Shown in pieces: positions 1-13,489 of a stretch of DNA of 64,000 nucleotides. Position 1 is the first letter of the stretch. The number at the start of each line of letters is the position of its first letter. A model generated the notes under the pieces. It did not search any database and was not told the DNA's origin. It saw only the letters and a program-made list of their open reading frames with translations. The stretch covers positions 49,944,503-50,008,502 of the forward strand of contig CM032117.1 in NCBI GenBank assembly GCA_018894105.1, written 5' to 3'. Position numbers and translations under genes: made by a program. The stretch is from Jacaranda mimosifolia. Taxonomy: Eukaryota > Streptophyta > Magnoliopsida > Lamiales > Bignoniaceae.

Positions 1-1650
1 TTTCCAAAATTTGGCCATTGTGATTTTTTTTCCCAATTAATTAACCCTCCGTAAACTTGAGAATTTGGAAGGAGATTGGATATTAATCATATGCTGTTGG
101 TTTGTAAAAAAAAACAAAAGTGAAGGCTATGCTTTTTTTTTATTAAATAAAAAAAGAAAGAAAGAAAGGAAGGAAAAAACAAACAGAGGAGGCAGAGTTT
201 TATTGCTTACTATAGACACCTGGGTGTGAGCTTGATCACTTCTCGGCTAAATCAAATGCATGCATGGGCTTGGTTTAATAAGGCCTAAATCTGTGGGCCC
301 AAGCATTTTAAAGAAAAAAAAAGATAGGGTAAAAGATGAGTTTTCTTTGCTCAAAATCAAGTTGATGTTTGCTATGTGCTGCTGCGAAGCAAACCTGATG
401 CCCCTACAAAGTTAACTTACTGTTCATTGGTGGATTGTTGTTTTTCTTGTTATGTGGGCTTAGGTTATATTTCCAGAAGAAGAAAGAACAAGGCAACGAA
501 AAGGGCTATCTTTCAAGGAATAATTTGCAGTTGGGTCTTCATCAAATAAGTAGCATGATCAATTTTTTGCTTTCTCGATTCCCAAAGGATAAAGAACCTA
601 TATTTTGTTTTATCCTTTAGTTGGGAATTGAAGTTGGCACGTGACATACTAAATACACACACACACGCACACACACACACACACATATATATATGTAAAG
701 GGAGAATTGAGTGTCATGGCTCCTTTTTTTTAAAAAATCCAAGACATCTTCAACTTTCATTGAAAATTGTTAAATTTACTGGCTTCTCAAATTATGGTCC
801 ATACCATTTATATGATGAAAAGTACTTCAAATCTCACCTCTCGTTTGGCATGTTGTTCACCGAGCCTCCGGAGGCATTTGCTGACATCAAATGTTTTTTA
901 GGGTAAATCATTATTTGATAGTCCACATAATTTGGCTATTAAATTGGGTTTCAAATTAAAGTCAAGAATAAATTTGGGCTTTATAGAATGGGTCAATCCA
1001 AAATAAACTATAAATTTTTTATTTATTTTGAATCAGCTAATTGGGTCAAAATGAATTTTAATATGGCCCATTAGTAAATTAAGTCTATCTCAAGTGGTTT
1101 TTAAGCCCAAGGAGAGGCTCAAGTTTCAAGCCATCAAATCCTAATTTGTGCTTATAAAAAGGATTGCTGGGAGGCATACCACACATCTAGAAATTTATCA
1201 AGAAATTCAAGCATCAAGCTCTCAAGGCCGAGCTCTTGCCATGAAGAAGTGCTACAATCACAAGGGTTCTACATCTTCTTCAAAAGCATTAAATTCTGAA
1301 GACCTTGATATCAAAACAAATACCTAATTTCAAGGAAGTTCATGATTTCATCCGCAAGTCTAGTAGGGAATTATGCATCCGATTCAAGAACAAACATCAA
1401 GCCCTTGGATCAAATCCCAATGAGAAGAATTAGAGGAATTAGTCTTCAATTACGACGATATTTCTCAGAGATTGTAACCACTTTTATTTTAAATTAAATA
1501 TTAAATTTGTCTATATTTTTCTTGTCTTGTAATTATTTTTTGCAGAATCAAAATTTGTGTGAACAATAGTATGTCTAATTTCAATTTATAATACATCATT
1601 ATATATTTATATAAACACTTAAATGAACTTCACTTTTTGTAATTATAGAG
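1..1650. other. No gene seen; repeat-like AT-rich DNA
   Basis: No convincing gene. A dinucleotide repeat sits at 654-694. The stretch from about 850 to 1560 has LTR-like features: a possible TATA box (ttataaaaagg, about 1152-1162), a downstream leader-like segment, and a T-rich tail with a possible termination region near 1470-1550. No TSD or second copy was found, so this is only a suspicion of an old LTR. Short open frames here have no recognisable protein content. Confidence 0.5.
654..694. repeat. (CA)n/(TA)n microsatellite
   Basis: A run of CA dinucleotides with one cg interruption passes directly into a short TA run. It is a compound microsatellite. Confidence 0.9.
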
Positions 1651-2880
1651 CACTTTGGTGTTGGTTCATCTCAAGCTCTAGCAACAAGTACAAAGATAGA
1701 AATGCCATATAGTTTTAGCGCAAAGGAGGGAGCCAATAAGCTTTTAGGTGGGATTAATCGTTCTATGTTCCCATCAAAACGAAAAGTATCAAAAATTGGT
1801 TTGCGCCCTAAATGGTAAAAGAAGTTGGCAATCTATTTTGAAGTGGTTTTATTCAATGCTATCCCATTTCATGCTGCTAATAACGACCCTTATTATCAAT
1901 TCATGATTAATACTATTGTTGAGGTAGGGCCAGGAATAAAAGGCCTTCGTGACGCCAAATTGATGGGATTTATTTAGATGGGGATGTAGAAGAAATTGAT
2001 GGGTATATAAATACCTTAAAAATGAAATGGCCAGAGTATAGGTACACAATTATATGTGATGGTTGGAGCATAATAAATATTCCATCATAAATTTCTTGAC
2101 ATAGTGTGATCGTCAAATGATATTACATTCTTTAGTAGACTATACTAATAAAAGAAAGTTAGCTAACTATATCCTCTCTTTTGAATAAAGTAAGGTAGGG
2201 GAGAAAAATGTTGTACAAGTAGTTACAGATAGTGAAAGTGCAAATAAAACAATAGGTGAAGCTCTGATGTTGGAAAGGTCACATCTGTTTTGGTCACGGC
2301 CGTATGCAACACATTGTATTGACCTAATGTTAGAAGATATTGAAAAGATGACCAAAGTAAAGAAATATATGGAAAAGGAAAAACAGATTACAAGTTTTAT
2401 ATGTAATTGTGAAAATCTTGTAAATCTTATGAATACAAATGATAGAATTACTGAAATCGGGGATCACAAGTTTGCTACTAAGTTTATCACTATTGAGAGT
2501 CTTATCCAACACCAATTGGATTTGAAAAAAATGTGCACCACATCAGAGTGGGAAGAGTGTAATGTTTGAAAACAAAAAGATGCAAACAATATGTACAAAA
2601 TCATAATGGATCCGAAATTCTAGAAAGGGACGCGGGAAATCTAATATGTTATGAAGCCACTTGTGAGAGTTTTAAAACTTGTAGATCAAGATAAAAAAAA
2701 TTCACATTAGCTATTATATATAAAGGCATGGACAAAGCGAAGCTCAAAATAAAAGAGGTAACTAAGGATTGAAAACATTATTGGGATATTATTTATGAGT
2801 GGTGGTACATGCAATTACACTAGCACTTGCATGCTGTAGATAAATACCATCTAAAATATTTAAATAATTTTTCTTGTCAT
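1651..2880 (+). pseudogene. hAT-family transposase pseudogene (DUF659 type), copy 1
   Basis: Broken coding sequence of a plant hAT transposase of the DUF659 type. Readable blocks include AKEGANK near 1720, a FNAIPFHAA-type block near 1850-1880, VTDSESANK near 2225, ERSHLFW near 2270, ATHCIDLMLEDI near 2305, and, in shifted frames, FWKGTREI and VMKPLVRVLKLVDQDKK at about 2620-2700. Several in-frame stops and at least three frameshifts interrupt it, so no working protein can result. The same protein blocks occur on the minus strand at 20.7-21.9 kb, so the window holds two copies of one family. The C-terminal hAT dimerisation domain is not seen here; a possible tail lies at 5.8-6.7 kb beyond an LTR-like block. 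Confidence 0.85.
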
Positions 2881-2921
2881 TTAGTTATGTTTTATATATA
2901 ACTAATAACTACACATAAATA

Positions 2922-5826
2922 TGTACTCAAACATATTTTTTGAACCGCACACTTCAATACTTTGGAATTTGTGTGTAAACTAATAAGGTGAGGCAATAGC
3001 TTAAATATGTAATCAAAAGGCTTGAACTTGACTTGGTGGAGCTAATTGAAAGTTCAAACAAACATCAGGAGGTCAATTTGCGATTTTTGAAAAATAGCCT
3101 ATAAATAGCCAAATTTCAATTTGTACCCCATTATTTTCCTTCTTCCTCACCGTGTAACCCTATATTTCTCCCTCTTGTGACTCTCTTTGACAGTCTCAAA
3201 AACTTGAAACCAGACCAACCATCTTCTTCACCTCATCATAGCAAACACGTCGGTACCTCATGCAACCAAAATCCACTGGTAAGCTCCCAAAAAATTGAGA
3301 CCGAAGTGAACTTACGGCGGAGCTTGGTGGGTTTCCAACATCTGGCAACTGAAGCTTGAAAGTGAGTAGCGGGTTTTAATAGGCTCAACTCAAGGATCAC
3401 GCCAGTGCTTTTAGATTCTCGAATGGACTACTGTGGATGAAGGAATTGGGCAAAAACCGTGGCAGCAGAAGTAGTGGTGCTAAGCTGCTAAGGCCAAAAT
3501 TGGAGCTCGATTCGGTGGTGTTTAGCAAAAGTGACTTGGGTGTTTGTTTAGTTGGGCTGAAAGGCATCGCTTTGTGGTGTTTTTGGCCATCTCCGACGGC
3601 GGATGGCGGCAGAGCTAGGACAGGTTCTTCAGCTTGTTGTGATGATTGTGACCGTGTAATTGCTTTGTGATTCTGGGGCCTCGGTTATTCGATTGTGGGT
3701 AAAGAGAGTTAGATTATATATGTTTATATATATGTATACATGCGATGTACTGTTCTTTCCATTGGACTTTGTAATATGCCAAGGATAAGGATTTGTATAA
3801 GATTGATACATATATATTTCCATGCATGGACTATAATGGTTAGTGGGCCCAGATCTGTAATACTTTATGTAATATTACAATTAATTAAGATAATTAAGCG
3901 ATATAATTATGATTTATGAAATTGGAGCTTATGATATGATAATTGGGGGAAATTTGAGATGATATGGGACTAGGACTTGGTATATGCATGTGCCAATATA
4001 AATTTGGTAAACTTGGATTGTATTATTTTATGAAAATATTGGGAATTGTCGAGTTAATTGGAAGAGAAAACCTTAATTTTATGAATTTGGGACCTAAATG
4101 GCAATAACTGAGTTATTGAGCTAATTGGCCTATTGTTGATGATTTGGGATACTGGTATGAGGTTAATTAGGTAATTAAGAAATTGATTATAAATATACTC
4201 TCTTGGTTAGGTGACAAAGAAGGGGGTCCTACAGAGCAGTATATTACTGATTGTGGATTGCATTTCTAAGACTACGGAGGTGAGGATCTGCCATTTTGGC
4301 CATGTTTATATCTATCTGTTCTTATGGAATGATCCCTGTGAGGGTCCAACTTGATTGTATTGCTTGTTTTTTATTGTTGAAATCGCACTCACTTGAGTAC
4401 TCGTTCTTGTTATTGGAATTGTCTTGCTCGCATGTTTAAATGTTTATTGTTACTTGATACTTGTGCCCTCACAAAGGTTAATTAACTCATACACCCCTAT
4501 GAGGGTTAATTCTTGATCGTATTCTGATATGATTTGTTCCTGTCTGTTCTGGCGCCTAGAATACTTGTCTGTTATCTATCCGTTTTGTTACTTGATCATC
4601 TGTTATATGTTCGTTCGGGTGTCATACTTGTTCTTGATTAGTACTTGTTATTAATTGTTATTTGTCATATGTACGGAGATATGTTAACAGTATGTTAGGG
4701 GCTTTTCCCTGAGTATCAGCGATACCACTAGGGCATTTTCCTAGGTATAAGCAATATGTTTGGGCTGAGTGCTAATCCCAGCAGAATGCTTGGATATACT
4801 TGTACATGTTAGGGGTACATTAGGGGCATTCCCTGAGTATCGACGATACCGCTAGGGGCGTTTCCCTAGGTATTAGCAGTAAGTCAGGGGCTTTCTTTAA
4901 GCATCTGCACCGGGCGATGAGTCATGGGTGTTTCCCTGAGCATCTGCAACCTATTGTAGTCCAAGCTATCATGCTTTGGTAAAAGTACTTGTTTGACTGG
5001 TATAAGGAGAATCTGATATGCATGTTTCGTTCTGACCTGTTGGACTGCATATGATTTGGACTTGTTTTGTTTTGACTGTACCCAATTGTTTGCATTCTGC
5101 TCAAGGAGCAATAAGGAGTAGGTTTCTATTTTAAGTCGGGCTGTTGTCCAGGCCGATCAAGTTGTGTGCATTTCCTCCCAAATTGTGATTGGTTGAGACG
5201 CTCTACACCTCCTGAGCAGAATCGGTTGAAACCATACCGGGCCTTTCGAGCCGACGGTTACAACCTCGAGCTATTACCTACTTGAACTCTTGAATCCGTT
5301 AATGCTTGTTTATTGACTTGTAATTGCCTGTTTCTTGATACATTCCTGTACTGTATGTTATTTGACGATCTATTGGGTTGATTCTTCCTTGACAGATCCT
5401 TATTGTTGTTCTCATGTTTACCCCTCACTAAGTCTTTGGACTTACCCCCTGTATTCCTTTGACTTTCTCAGACAGGTTTAAGTGAAGGATTGGACTCCTG
5501 AATTGGGCAGGAGAAATACTTTTGTAATAGAACAGGTGCTTGTGTAAGTTATTGAGCTCTCTTGAATGTTAACTTTAGTTTTGAGATGATGTGATATGTT
5601 AGGATTGATGTGGAGAACTTCAGGTTTGTACATGTTATGTTAGATATAAAAAGTGGAATTATGGAATGTCTTTAAGTGTTTGTCGTGTTAATTAAGTTTG
5701 AAATTTTTGCTGCTTTTGACAAGTTAAGTTGAAATGTTTTGGGCATATTGGTTGTTTATGGATTAAGATTTAAGTTTGAATTGAGTGGCGCCTCAGCTAA
5801 GGGCAATCCCGAATGGCCACATTACA
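2922..5826 (+). mobile_element. Probable solo LTR, about 2.9 kb (Ty3-type)
   Basis: LTR-like block starting TGTACTC and ending ATTACA. It has a TATA-like box (cctataaatagcc, about 3099-3111) followed by a C/T-rich leader, and a 3' part shared with two other blocks in this window. The shared 3' features are an actaagtctttggacttac motif (about 5428-5447), gtgaaggattggact (about 5482-5496) and a terminal gaatggcgcct-like motif. The candidate 5-bp flanks AAATA (2917-2921) and ATATA (5827-5831) differ at one base, so the exact ends are uncertain. No internal retroelement genes adjoin it. The length would suit a Tekay/Del-like LTR, but lineage is an inference. Confidence 0.55.
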
Positions 5827-5827
5827 A

Positions 5828-6677
5828 TATAGGTGGTCAAGACTATCATGATAGTTAATATAACACTGGGATGTCGTCGGCACAAGCAGATTAAAATTAT
5901 TATGCAACTCAAGATAGTGACCATGGTTATTGTCTAGGAGTAAAGGAGAAACGCCATTTTATGGCCGAGTTGTCAAGTGCTGATGATTATTCCCATCCTA
6001 GTAGAACATCTAGAGAAGGATATATAAGTGTTGATGAGCATATGCAAAGTTTGGGCCTAGGAGAATACCAATAAAATTGGCTTAGGGAGTATCTTAACAA
6101 TGTGCAGAGCAATTATGGTAGTAATTTGTCCTCTCGCACCCACTCTCATCGCTATAATGATAGAAGCCATGATAGTTCTAGTGGAAGACAAAATAGATAC
6201 TATGATTATTTATCCTTCAATAGCACTTACTATAGATATCGTGAATTTGATCATGGATCAAGCAATACTAGTGGCAGATATAGTCAGGTTGAAAAATACT
6301 CTGAATATGCACGCAATAGATTTCATGATCATTTTCCTTCTAGTAGCATTGGATATCATTGACACGATTATGGATCTTCTTCGAGTAATAATACCAGCAT
6401 TGGTTATCAGAGATTTGGATACTATGATTATGGTGATGAGTTGTTATCGTATGCACAACCATCTTTTGATACTTTATCATCACATTATTTGGGTTACGAT
6501 TCATCTAATCAATCTACAAATCCTCGACCTAAATCTTCTAGTACCTATTCTTCATTTTATCCCCACATGGGAGGTTACACGTCTAGCCAGTTTTATAATC
6601 CTTCTGAGACAGATAATTATGATTTTGTACCCCCCGTCACTTCACATGGTACTATTAATAAATTAATTTTATTATAA
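5828..6677 (+). pseudogene. Ser/Tyr/Gly/Asn-rich transposase tail remnant
   Basis: One reading frame runs for about 280 codons and is broken by four stops (three before 6075 and one at about 6361). Its composition is rich in Ser, Tyr, Asn, Gly and His, with repeated short motifs such as YGS, SSSN and DYG. Low-complexity C-terminal tails of this kind follow the dimerisation domain in some plant hAT transposases. With the DUF659 transposase remnant upstream, I infer this is the tail of the same old element, separated by the LTR-like block. The family link is not demonstrated; it could instead be the remains of an unrelated disordered protein. Confidence 0.45.
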
Positions 6678-6679
6678 TT

Positions 6680-7508
6680 ATTTTTATCTTTATTATGTTG
6701 TAGAATAGCTTTTCTAATATTTATGAGCTTCGTTAAACTTATGTAATCTATAACATTAATTTGTGATGCCCAAAATTATGCTAATTACTTTATATAACCA
6801 AGAAATAGAGTTTAAATGTTTTAATATATTTTATAATTTATTTAAATTTTTTGAATAATTTACAAAAAATTATGCGGAGCACCCGCGATCATTATGCGAC
6901 ATTACAATGGAACTAGAATCTTACCCTCCGTTTTGGCCCTCACAAACGTTCCTGCAAACCAATTGTTAGAATTAAGAAGAGTATTAAAGCATTTAATATT
7001 TAGTTGGTTAGTTGGGTTCAGCTCTTAATAAACTCCAGGAGGCAAATCTTTACATCCCAACTTGGCAATTTGTTAAGCAATACACTGCTCTTTTATCTTC
7101 TATAAATAGCAGGAGAGCCAAAAGGAGAAGAAGTTAGTTTTTCTGTATGCCCCAAGACAGTAACCTTTCTTTCTGTTTCTACTGAGTTGTACTTGGAAAG
7201 CTTAGCAGTGGATTCTTGTATCTTCAATGCTCAACTCCTTGGGCTGAGAAACATCTCACACAAACCAAATTTGTCTAGTCGGATAAGGGTCGGTTTGATT
7301 GCAATAGGGAACACTAACCACACGCCTCAATGTCAAGTAAGTAGCCAAAGATGCATTGGGGAGATTATTTTTTTTTCTCAAAAATTCCAAAATTGAAAGA
7401 AAAATAAAAATTTCAAGCAGGGCAAAATGATTAGCCAACCAGCAGTCACAATGGTGCGTCTAGATAGCGGCATATCTGCATTGGCCAAAGTGCATTCGGC
7501 AAGTGCAA

Positions 7509-7549
<41 letters not shown>

Positions 7550-7640
7550 AACCTTCTATATTTGCAATAGTTTGGTTGCACGCGAGCTTCTTAGGTCAAT
7601 GATGCTTGTTATCTAGGTGCAATTCATTCTTTTAGTGTTA
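6680..7640. other. No gene; LTR-like promoter and poly-A tract
   Basis: No convincing gene. A segment from about 6965 (tgttagaattaagaag) has a TATA-like box at about 7098-7107 (tctataaatagcagg) followed by a purine-rich leader, which resembles the start of a Copia-type LTR, but no partner or TSD was found. A pure run of about 33 A lies near 7512-7544, possibly the tail of an old retroposed sequence. Confidence 0.35.
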
Positions 7641-9620
7641 CTTTTGGCTAGATATGTGAATCAAGTAATGAGTTGAGCCAAACTCGAATTTAGCTGGCTC
7701 AAGCTTGGCTTGTTATTAATTTGTGAGCTCAGGCTCAGACTCGAGCTCGAGCTTGATCGAGTCTAAATAGTTAAGTTTGAGTTCGACTTGTTGAAATAGA
7801 CGAAGGCTTAGACAAATGTTATTGAACTTGGTTTGATAAAGCTCATTATAGATAAATTAATAGAAAAGTTCAATTTATATGAGGGCAAATTGCATTTCCA
7901 CCCCCCCCCCCCCACCATGAAAATGGAAAAGGCACGCACCTCCCTATGGATGGGGGAAAGGGGCAAAAAACCTCCTTATACTTTTGAAAATATGCACACC
8001 GACGCCCTCTACTTATTTGTTGTAATCTCACCCTAATTTTAAATTTTAATGACTATACTACCCTTAATTATTTCATATATTTTTTATTCAATTTATTTAT
8101 TTTTTATATATATTTTCATATATCTTTATTTTTATCTCTTTTTTTTGTTGAAGAAATATTTTTCATTTATCTTCTTTAATCTCCTTCACATCAATTTTTT
8201 TATTTTAAAAAATTATTCTTAATTTTTGTATTTATCATTTTTCTAATTTATTTGTCTTTTTGTTTTATATATAAATATGTATTATATAAATATAAATATA
8301 TAGTATAATTATTTATATTTATATATAATATGTATCTATGCATACATAAATATATATTCATATTTATATAAAATTATATAAATATATAATATTTATAATT
8401 CACCTATTTTATGCCTAGAATTACCATTTTATCATAATTTCTTATTTTTATTTATAAAAAATAAACAAACACATTAAAATTATTAAAACAAAATTACATT
8501 ATATAAAAAATAAATTTCTATAAAAAATTTAGCACATGCATCAAATGTGGCAAATTTCTAATTTCAATTCTTTCATTTCCTTAATTCACACCAATTTCTT
8601 TATTTTTAAATCTAAAGGAATTATGTTTATTTCTTTATATATTTTTATATATTTTTATATAAATATATTATGTATCATATATTTCTATGCAAAAATATAC
8701 AAATATACATAAATATATTCAAAATTCTTCATATATAAATATATATTTATAAATACATATAGTGTATATATACATGTATATATAAACTCCCACCTCCACC
8801 CCCCCCCCCTCCCCGGCCCAACCCCGCCAAGGCTGCCATGGCCATGGCAGCAGCTAAAGTGGTGGAGCGATGACGGGGTTGCAGGGGGTGGGGGGGTGTA
8901 TTTATATTCTATATATATATATATATGTAATATATAAAGATATATATAATTTATATTTTTATACATAGAATAAATCTGAACCATTAATGTTTTTCAAAGA
9001 ATCCAACAGTTGATATTTAGGGTAAAATTATCATTTAAGTGGAAAAAAATTTAAAACTAACTGCACTTGCTGCGCATGAGCTATATTGCAAGACGGAGGG
9101 AGGTAATTTGCGAATTTTTTTAAAAACCTAAGGTGGTGAGTTGCTCCCCCCCCCCCCCCCCCCCCCATTAGGGAGTTTTTTGCTCTTTTTCATTTTCAAA
9201 AGGGAACTAAAACCCAATTTGCCCATTTATATAAGTTCGGTTTAGCTCGAGCTCCAATAGGCTTAGATTAGTTCTAACTCGTTTACACTCGAAACAAAAT
9301 TTATAATTATAAACTTTTCTAATAATTTTGTTATTTTTCTAAAATTAGAAAAATTATTATATATCATTATTATTATTCTTTATTTATTTATTTATTTATT
9401 TTTATGGGTCTTTTTATATGGGTCTAGTCTGTAACTATATATATATAACAAAAAAGTTCATTTAGACTCACGAGCTTTTTGAGTCAAATACTATTGAACT
9501 TGATTTGGCTCGCTTGACTGATAAGCTTGGGCTCAACTCGACTCGGGCATGAAAAGATGAAATTGAATTCGAGCTTTTATTAAGTCAAGTCCAAATCGTT
9601 CAAGAATTGTCTCCGCTCAT
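7640..9620. repeat. Old ctcgag-rich repeat, split by a nested TIR element
   Basis: Sequence rich in gagctcgagcttg-type words occurs at about 7670-7860 and again, in the opposite sense, at about 9235-9600. The two parts are separated exactly by the TIR element at 7883-9224, so they are probably arms of one older repeat. No coding potential is seen. Similar gagctcgagctt-rich repeats are common in plant intergenic DNA, but I cannot assign this one to a superfamily. Confidence 0.45.
7883..9224. mobile_element. Non-autonomous TIR element (Mutator-like or hAT-like MITE), GGGCAAATTG ends
   Basis: The element starts GGGCAAATTG and ends CAATTTGCCC. It is flanked by a near-perfect direct repeat, ATTTATATGA (7873-7882) and ATTTATATAA (9225-9234). 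A duplication of about 9-10 bp fits Mutator-like elements best. The interior is AT-rich and non-coding except for poly-C/poly-G tracts and a GC-rich core at about 8795-8895 containing a CCATGG-rich word. A truncated relative with the same left end lies at 17305. The 99-codon open frame inside it reads through low-complexity sequence and is not a gene. Confidence 0.8.
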
Positions 9621-9624
9621 TTAT

Positions 9625-10800
9625 GCCCCTAAATTGAATTATATTTTTGACATTTTAGTATATTAAATTATAATTAATTTTAATGAAAATTGATTAACTA
9701 AAATGTTTTTATAATACCGTGCATCTAAATGTTTTTATATGTCATTTTTCTATAAATAAAGGAAATTTTGTTTATAGTAAATTTTTCTTATATTATTTAA
9801 CCCAATGGGAGATGATTATCAGTTTGAATTTTTAAAATTTCCAATTTTATTGGATATAAGGAATAATAAAAATTTTAATTGAATTTGTTATTAGATTTAT
9901 ACTTAATTTTGCTTAATTAATTTAGAAATATTAGAACTAATCATCAATTCTCTATTTTAAAGAAAATAAATTGATTACATAATAGAAAAATGATTTAGAC
10001 GTTGCCATTAATAATTGGGTTAAGATTAAGTTTGTGCTTACTTATTTAACTAGCAAATACAAAAATTTAACCAAAGAATTTGAACTCTATTTGTAATATG
10101 AGTTCATTCACGAGTAAAATTAGAGATCTATTATTTTTGGTCGCCAGAGTAGATTTAGGGATGTAGATTATGATATAATATTAAGTCAAGTATAAGATAA
10201 AAATCATCAAACTTGAGGCTGATCGTAGAAAGTTAAAAAAATGCACAAGTAATTGCATTTGGCAATCAAGCTGATCGGTAAAAATCAATTAAAATACATT
10301 TTGACTCAAGAAGAGTACTAAACAAGACCAAGAGGTTAAACTAGAGCTACAAATTGATCCACAAAGTGATAAAGACATCATGTTAGTCTATAAATGTGAA
10401 AGTGACACAATTTTGATGAATTGGTTACTTATCCTATAATTGCATTACGATGAATTCGACTATTTGAAGCTCTCTTTGTCTGCTAGTTAGTGTCCCCATT
10501 TCTCTTTTTAAATGGATTGTAGATGTTGGTGAGACCTATTATATATTTGAAGATCCAACAAATATATAGTGTGTTACAATTATAATTAGTTATACAAGAG
10601 TTTAAAAATAGAAAAGAAAGAAAGAAAAAACTCCTTTGAATTAATGAGGTATATGTGCTTAAATAGTACAAGCTTCTAGGTATACTCCACGGATATATAA
10701 TTACAACATGATGAAAAACCAACTGAAATTACATGCTTATTAGCATGATCAATCATTAAATAACAAGGTCAAAGAATATATATAAAGCAAGAAATTATTA
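9625..10800. other. AT-rich intergenic DNA, no gene seen
   Basis: I see no gene, RNA gene or clear terminal repeat here. It is the region downstream of the terpene synthase on the minus strand. Confidence 0.6.
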
Positions 10801-10815
10801 AATAACCCTTCAATT

Positions 10816-13270
10816 TCAAATTTCAAAGAAATCCACAAGCAATCCATTAATATGGGGCTTCAATACTTTCTCTGGATGTGTGTAGCCATCTTGATTATGC
10901 TTGTAAACGACATCTATCAAACGGGCCAAGTTGACAACCCTTTTGATTAGCTCCATCGAGACACCTTTTTCCTTCACAAACTCCTCATTAATATCCTTCC
11001 AAGCACTCTCAGCTATGTTAGTGAACTCCTTCATTGCCTCTTCCTCAGATACCCCGTATTGATTCATGTAACATTCAATGCCTGTGGCGGATTGCCCTCT
11101 TTTCTTCTCAATCTACATCATAATCCCCCCAAAAAATAAATAAATACATAAATACGTAAAAATTGAACGTTAAATTGATGCATGTTACACATGAAAGATA
11201 CAAATTTTAACATCAAATTTATTAAATAGTATATTATAAATACATACCTCATAAGTAGCTATATCATCGATGACTCGACATATAGTGACATTAGCTTCTT
11301 GGATTTTAGGTTTTTCTGTTAGCCAATCTAATGCTTCCTTGGTTGCTGAATTCATGCCAATGTACGATGTGGTCGCAAGTAAGTAGTAAGTACTGGTAAT
11401 GAAACCGTTGGCCATGTACTCAGCAAATGGTGGCATGTATCCTTCAATAAACCACTTAGCCTCAATGTTGTAGCTTCTTACAATTTCCTTCATCTGGTCA
11501 AGTAGGGTAAAGAAATACAATTAATACATTCCAAGATAGTTGATATTGGACCATATGAATGTACAACCATGATATTAATGAAAATTTTCAAGGCTATTAA
11601 TCAGGTTTCAAATTATAGTGATATATATATATATGTATTCATATGTACCGTAGCTTTTGCATGATGAACAACAAATAATCTCCCTTGTTGTTTTAATTCT
11701 TCGTCGTATTGATTATAGAGATCTAAGAGAGCTTTATAACATATCTTCATATAATCCGGGAGTTTATCCATTTCCTTGATATCCCATCTGGTGAAAACAT
11801 AAAATTAATATATGTCAACTATTGTTGTTATAATTTACTCCAATAGTATCCAAGAAAATATAAGATTAACTAGCTATAGATGGCAAATGGTAATGGGATA
11901 TTATACCTTTCTACTGCATCTGTGAATATTGCAAGCTCATCAATTGTACCATATGAATCATAAGTATCATCAATTACTGATATCATAGCAATAGTTTTAG
12001 CAAGTATGACTCGAGCTCGAGAATATTGAGGCTCATAATACACCCCCAACGTCCAAAAATAGCACTCAACCACCCTATCTCTTGCATAACAAAGCTTTGA
12101 GACAAGGTCCAATTCCTTCCACCACCTGAACAAGACAGCAATTGATGATCTATGTTTTCTTAAACTCTTCGCATTATATTACACCCCTATCCTATAAACA
12201 AAATCGTTTGTTAACTTTTTTAAAGAAAGAGAATAAGTGCCAATTACCTTGAAACTTCATAGAGTTCTTTCTTGTGCAACATTTGGAGTAGATTGAAATC
12301 CAACTTTGCAAGCCTCAATAGTGACTCGTCCTTCGATTCATCTTCTGCGTAGAAAGTAATGAAACTTCGCACCTCAATTCTTGGAATGCCTCTCTGAAGG
12401 GACTGCTCCAAGGCATGTTTCACTTGTCTCTCCATCAGAAAATCTTGATGTGATCCTATGGAGTACTCAAGATGTGCAGTCGAGAATATAAGCGCTTCAT
12501 CTAAAAGGGTTTCTCCATGGTACCTTAAATGTGCTGCTTCATAGAGGCTTAGCAAACCCTTAATGTCACCTCTAAGGTTCTCTTGAAATTTTCCATTGTT
12601 TTCAGTGAATTTTTCGAAGACGCCTAATTAAATATTAACAATCATATATACCACAGATATTAGCTTAGAATTCAATCATATGTAAGTTAAGTATCAATAT
12701 ATGAACAATTAATATATACTTACAAGAAGAGGCATCAAATCCATGTTGCCTCAGCAGTCTGAACTGCAGCGCAGTGATGAACAAATCATGGTTCTTGTTC
12801 TCTTCATTTCCGAGTCTGTATGTTAACTCCAGTTGGTCTTGAATTTCTTTCTCAAAGTGATACGACAAACCAAGGCGTTCAACTGTATCTATCAAGATTA
12901 ACTTTTCTTGCAATTCCTTCCCATCTGCAACTATCATGCTCCTCACTTTTTCTTTCAACACTTCAATCTCCTTAGCATAAATTTCTGATAACTACATGCA
13001 CCAAAACACAAACATCAATAAATACACAAAAAAAATAATAAATAAATAAATAAAAAATCAGAAAAAGTAATTAGTATTATATGCATGCATGCCAATAAGC
13101 ATGATAGAAAATTATTTAAGTTAATGCCAAATTTATTATATATAAACCTGAGTAGCAACACAACAAGAACTGAAAAGATCACCCCACAAACTAGGGGAGA
13201 AATTTGCAACAGGACGAATAATCTCCTGTTGATAGTTTACAGGATTCTTCATTTCTAAGGAGGAGGCCAT
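10816..13270 (-). CDS. Terpene synthase, TPS-a class (probable sesquiterpene synthase), seven exons
   Basis: Exons in coding order on the minus strand are 13270-13148, 12991-12724, 12623-12248, 12125-11907, 11787-11649, 11493-11248 and 11112-10816. All introns are GT-AG and all phases join, giving 555 residues, normal for TPS-a. Domains: N-terminal alpha-barrel domain, then the catalytic class I domain. Visible motifs: [13 protein letters not shown] near residue 19 (the RP-X8-W form typical of TPS-a, without RRX8W), RDR at 271-273, the metal-binding DDTYD at 308-312, and an NSE/DTE-type motif with D451, D452, T455 and E459 split across exons 6 and 7. There is no plastid transit peptide, so it probably acts in the cytosol on farnesyl diphosphate. 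The exact product cannot be told from sequence. No stop or frameshift was found. The start is the only ATG that opens exon 1 in frame. Confidence 0.95.
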
Positions 13271-13381
13271 TGATTAATATAACTATAATTAAACTGCTCA
13301 AAATAGTCTCTGAATTCAGGGTACGTATTATGAAAAACTGTGTTGATTATTTGATGATGAAATGACTGACAAATTAAAGGA

Positions 13382-13391
13382 TATTTATAGA
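13382..13391 (-). promoter_or_regulatory. TATA box of the terpene synthase
   Basis: The minus strand reads CTATAAATAT here, about 115 bp upstream of the start codon, a usual TATA distance for a plant gene with a short leader. A TIR element begins roughly 100 bp further upstream. Confidence 0.6.
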
Positions 13392-13489
13392 GACGGAACC
13401 CAACTACCCTATTGAAATTCCTTCAGTTATCTATTCTTGGAGCTTTCTTCCTTGACAATCAGATTCTAGTCGTTGATAATACTTTTCTC

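Noticed and set aside
6100..6666. 188-codon open frame rich in Ile, Leu and Met
   Set aside because: It is the +1 shadow of the Ser/Tyr/Asn-rich frame starting at 5828; hydrophobic bias comes from reading tat/aat codons out of frame.
8685..8984. 99-codon minus-strand open frame in the 7.9 kb TIR element
   Set aside because: Low-complexity Tyr/Ile and Gly/Pro runs translated from (TA)n and poly-C/G tracts; no protein motif.
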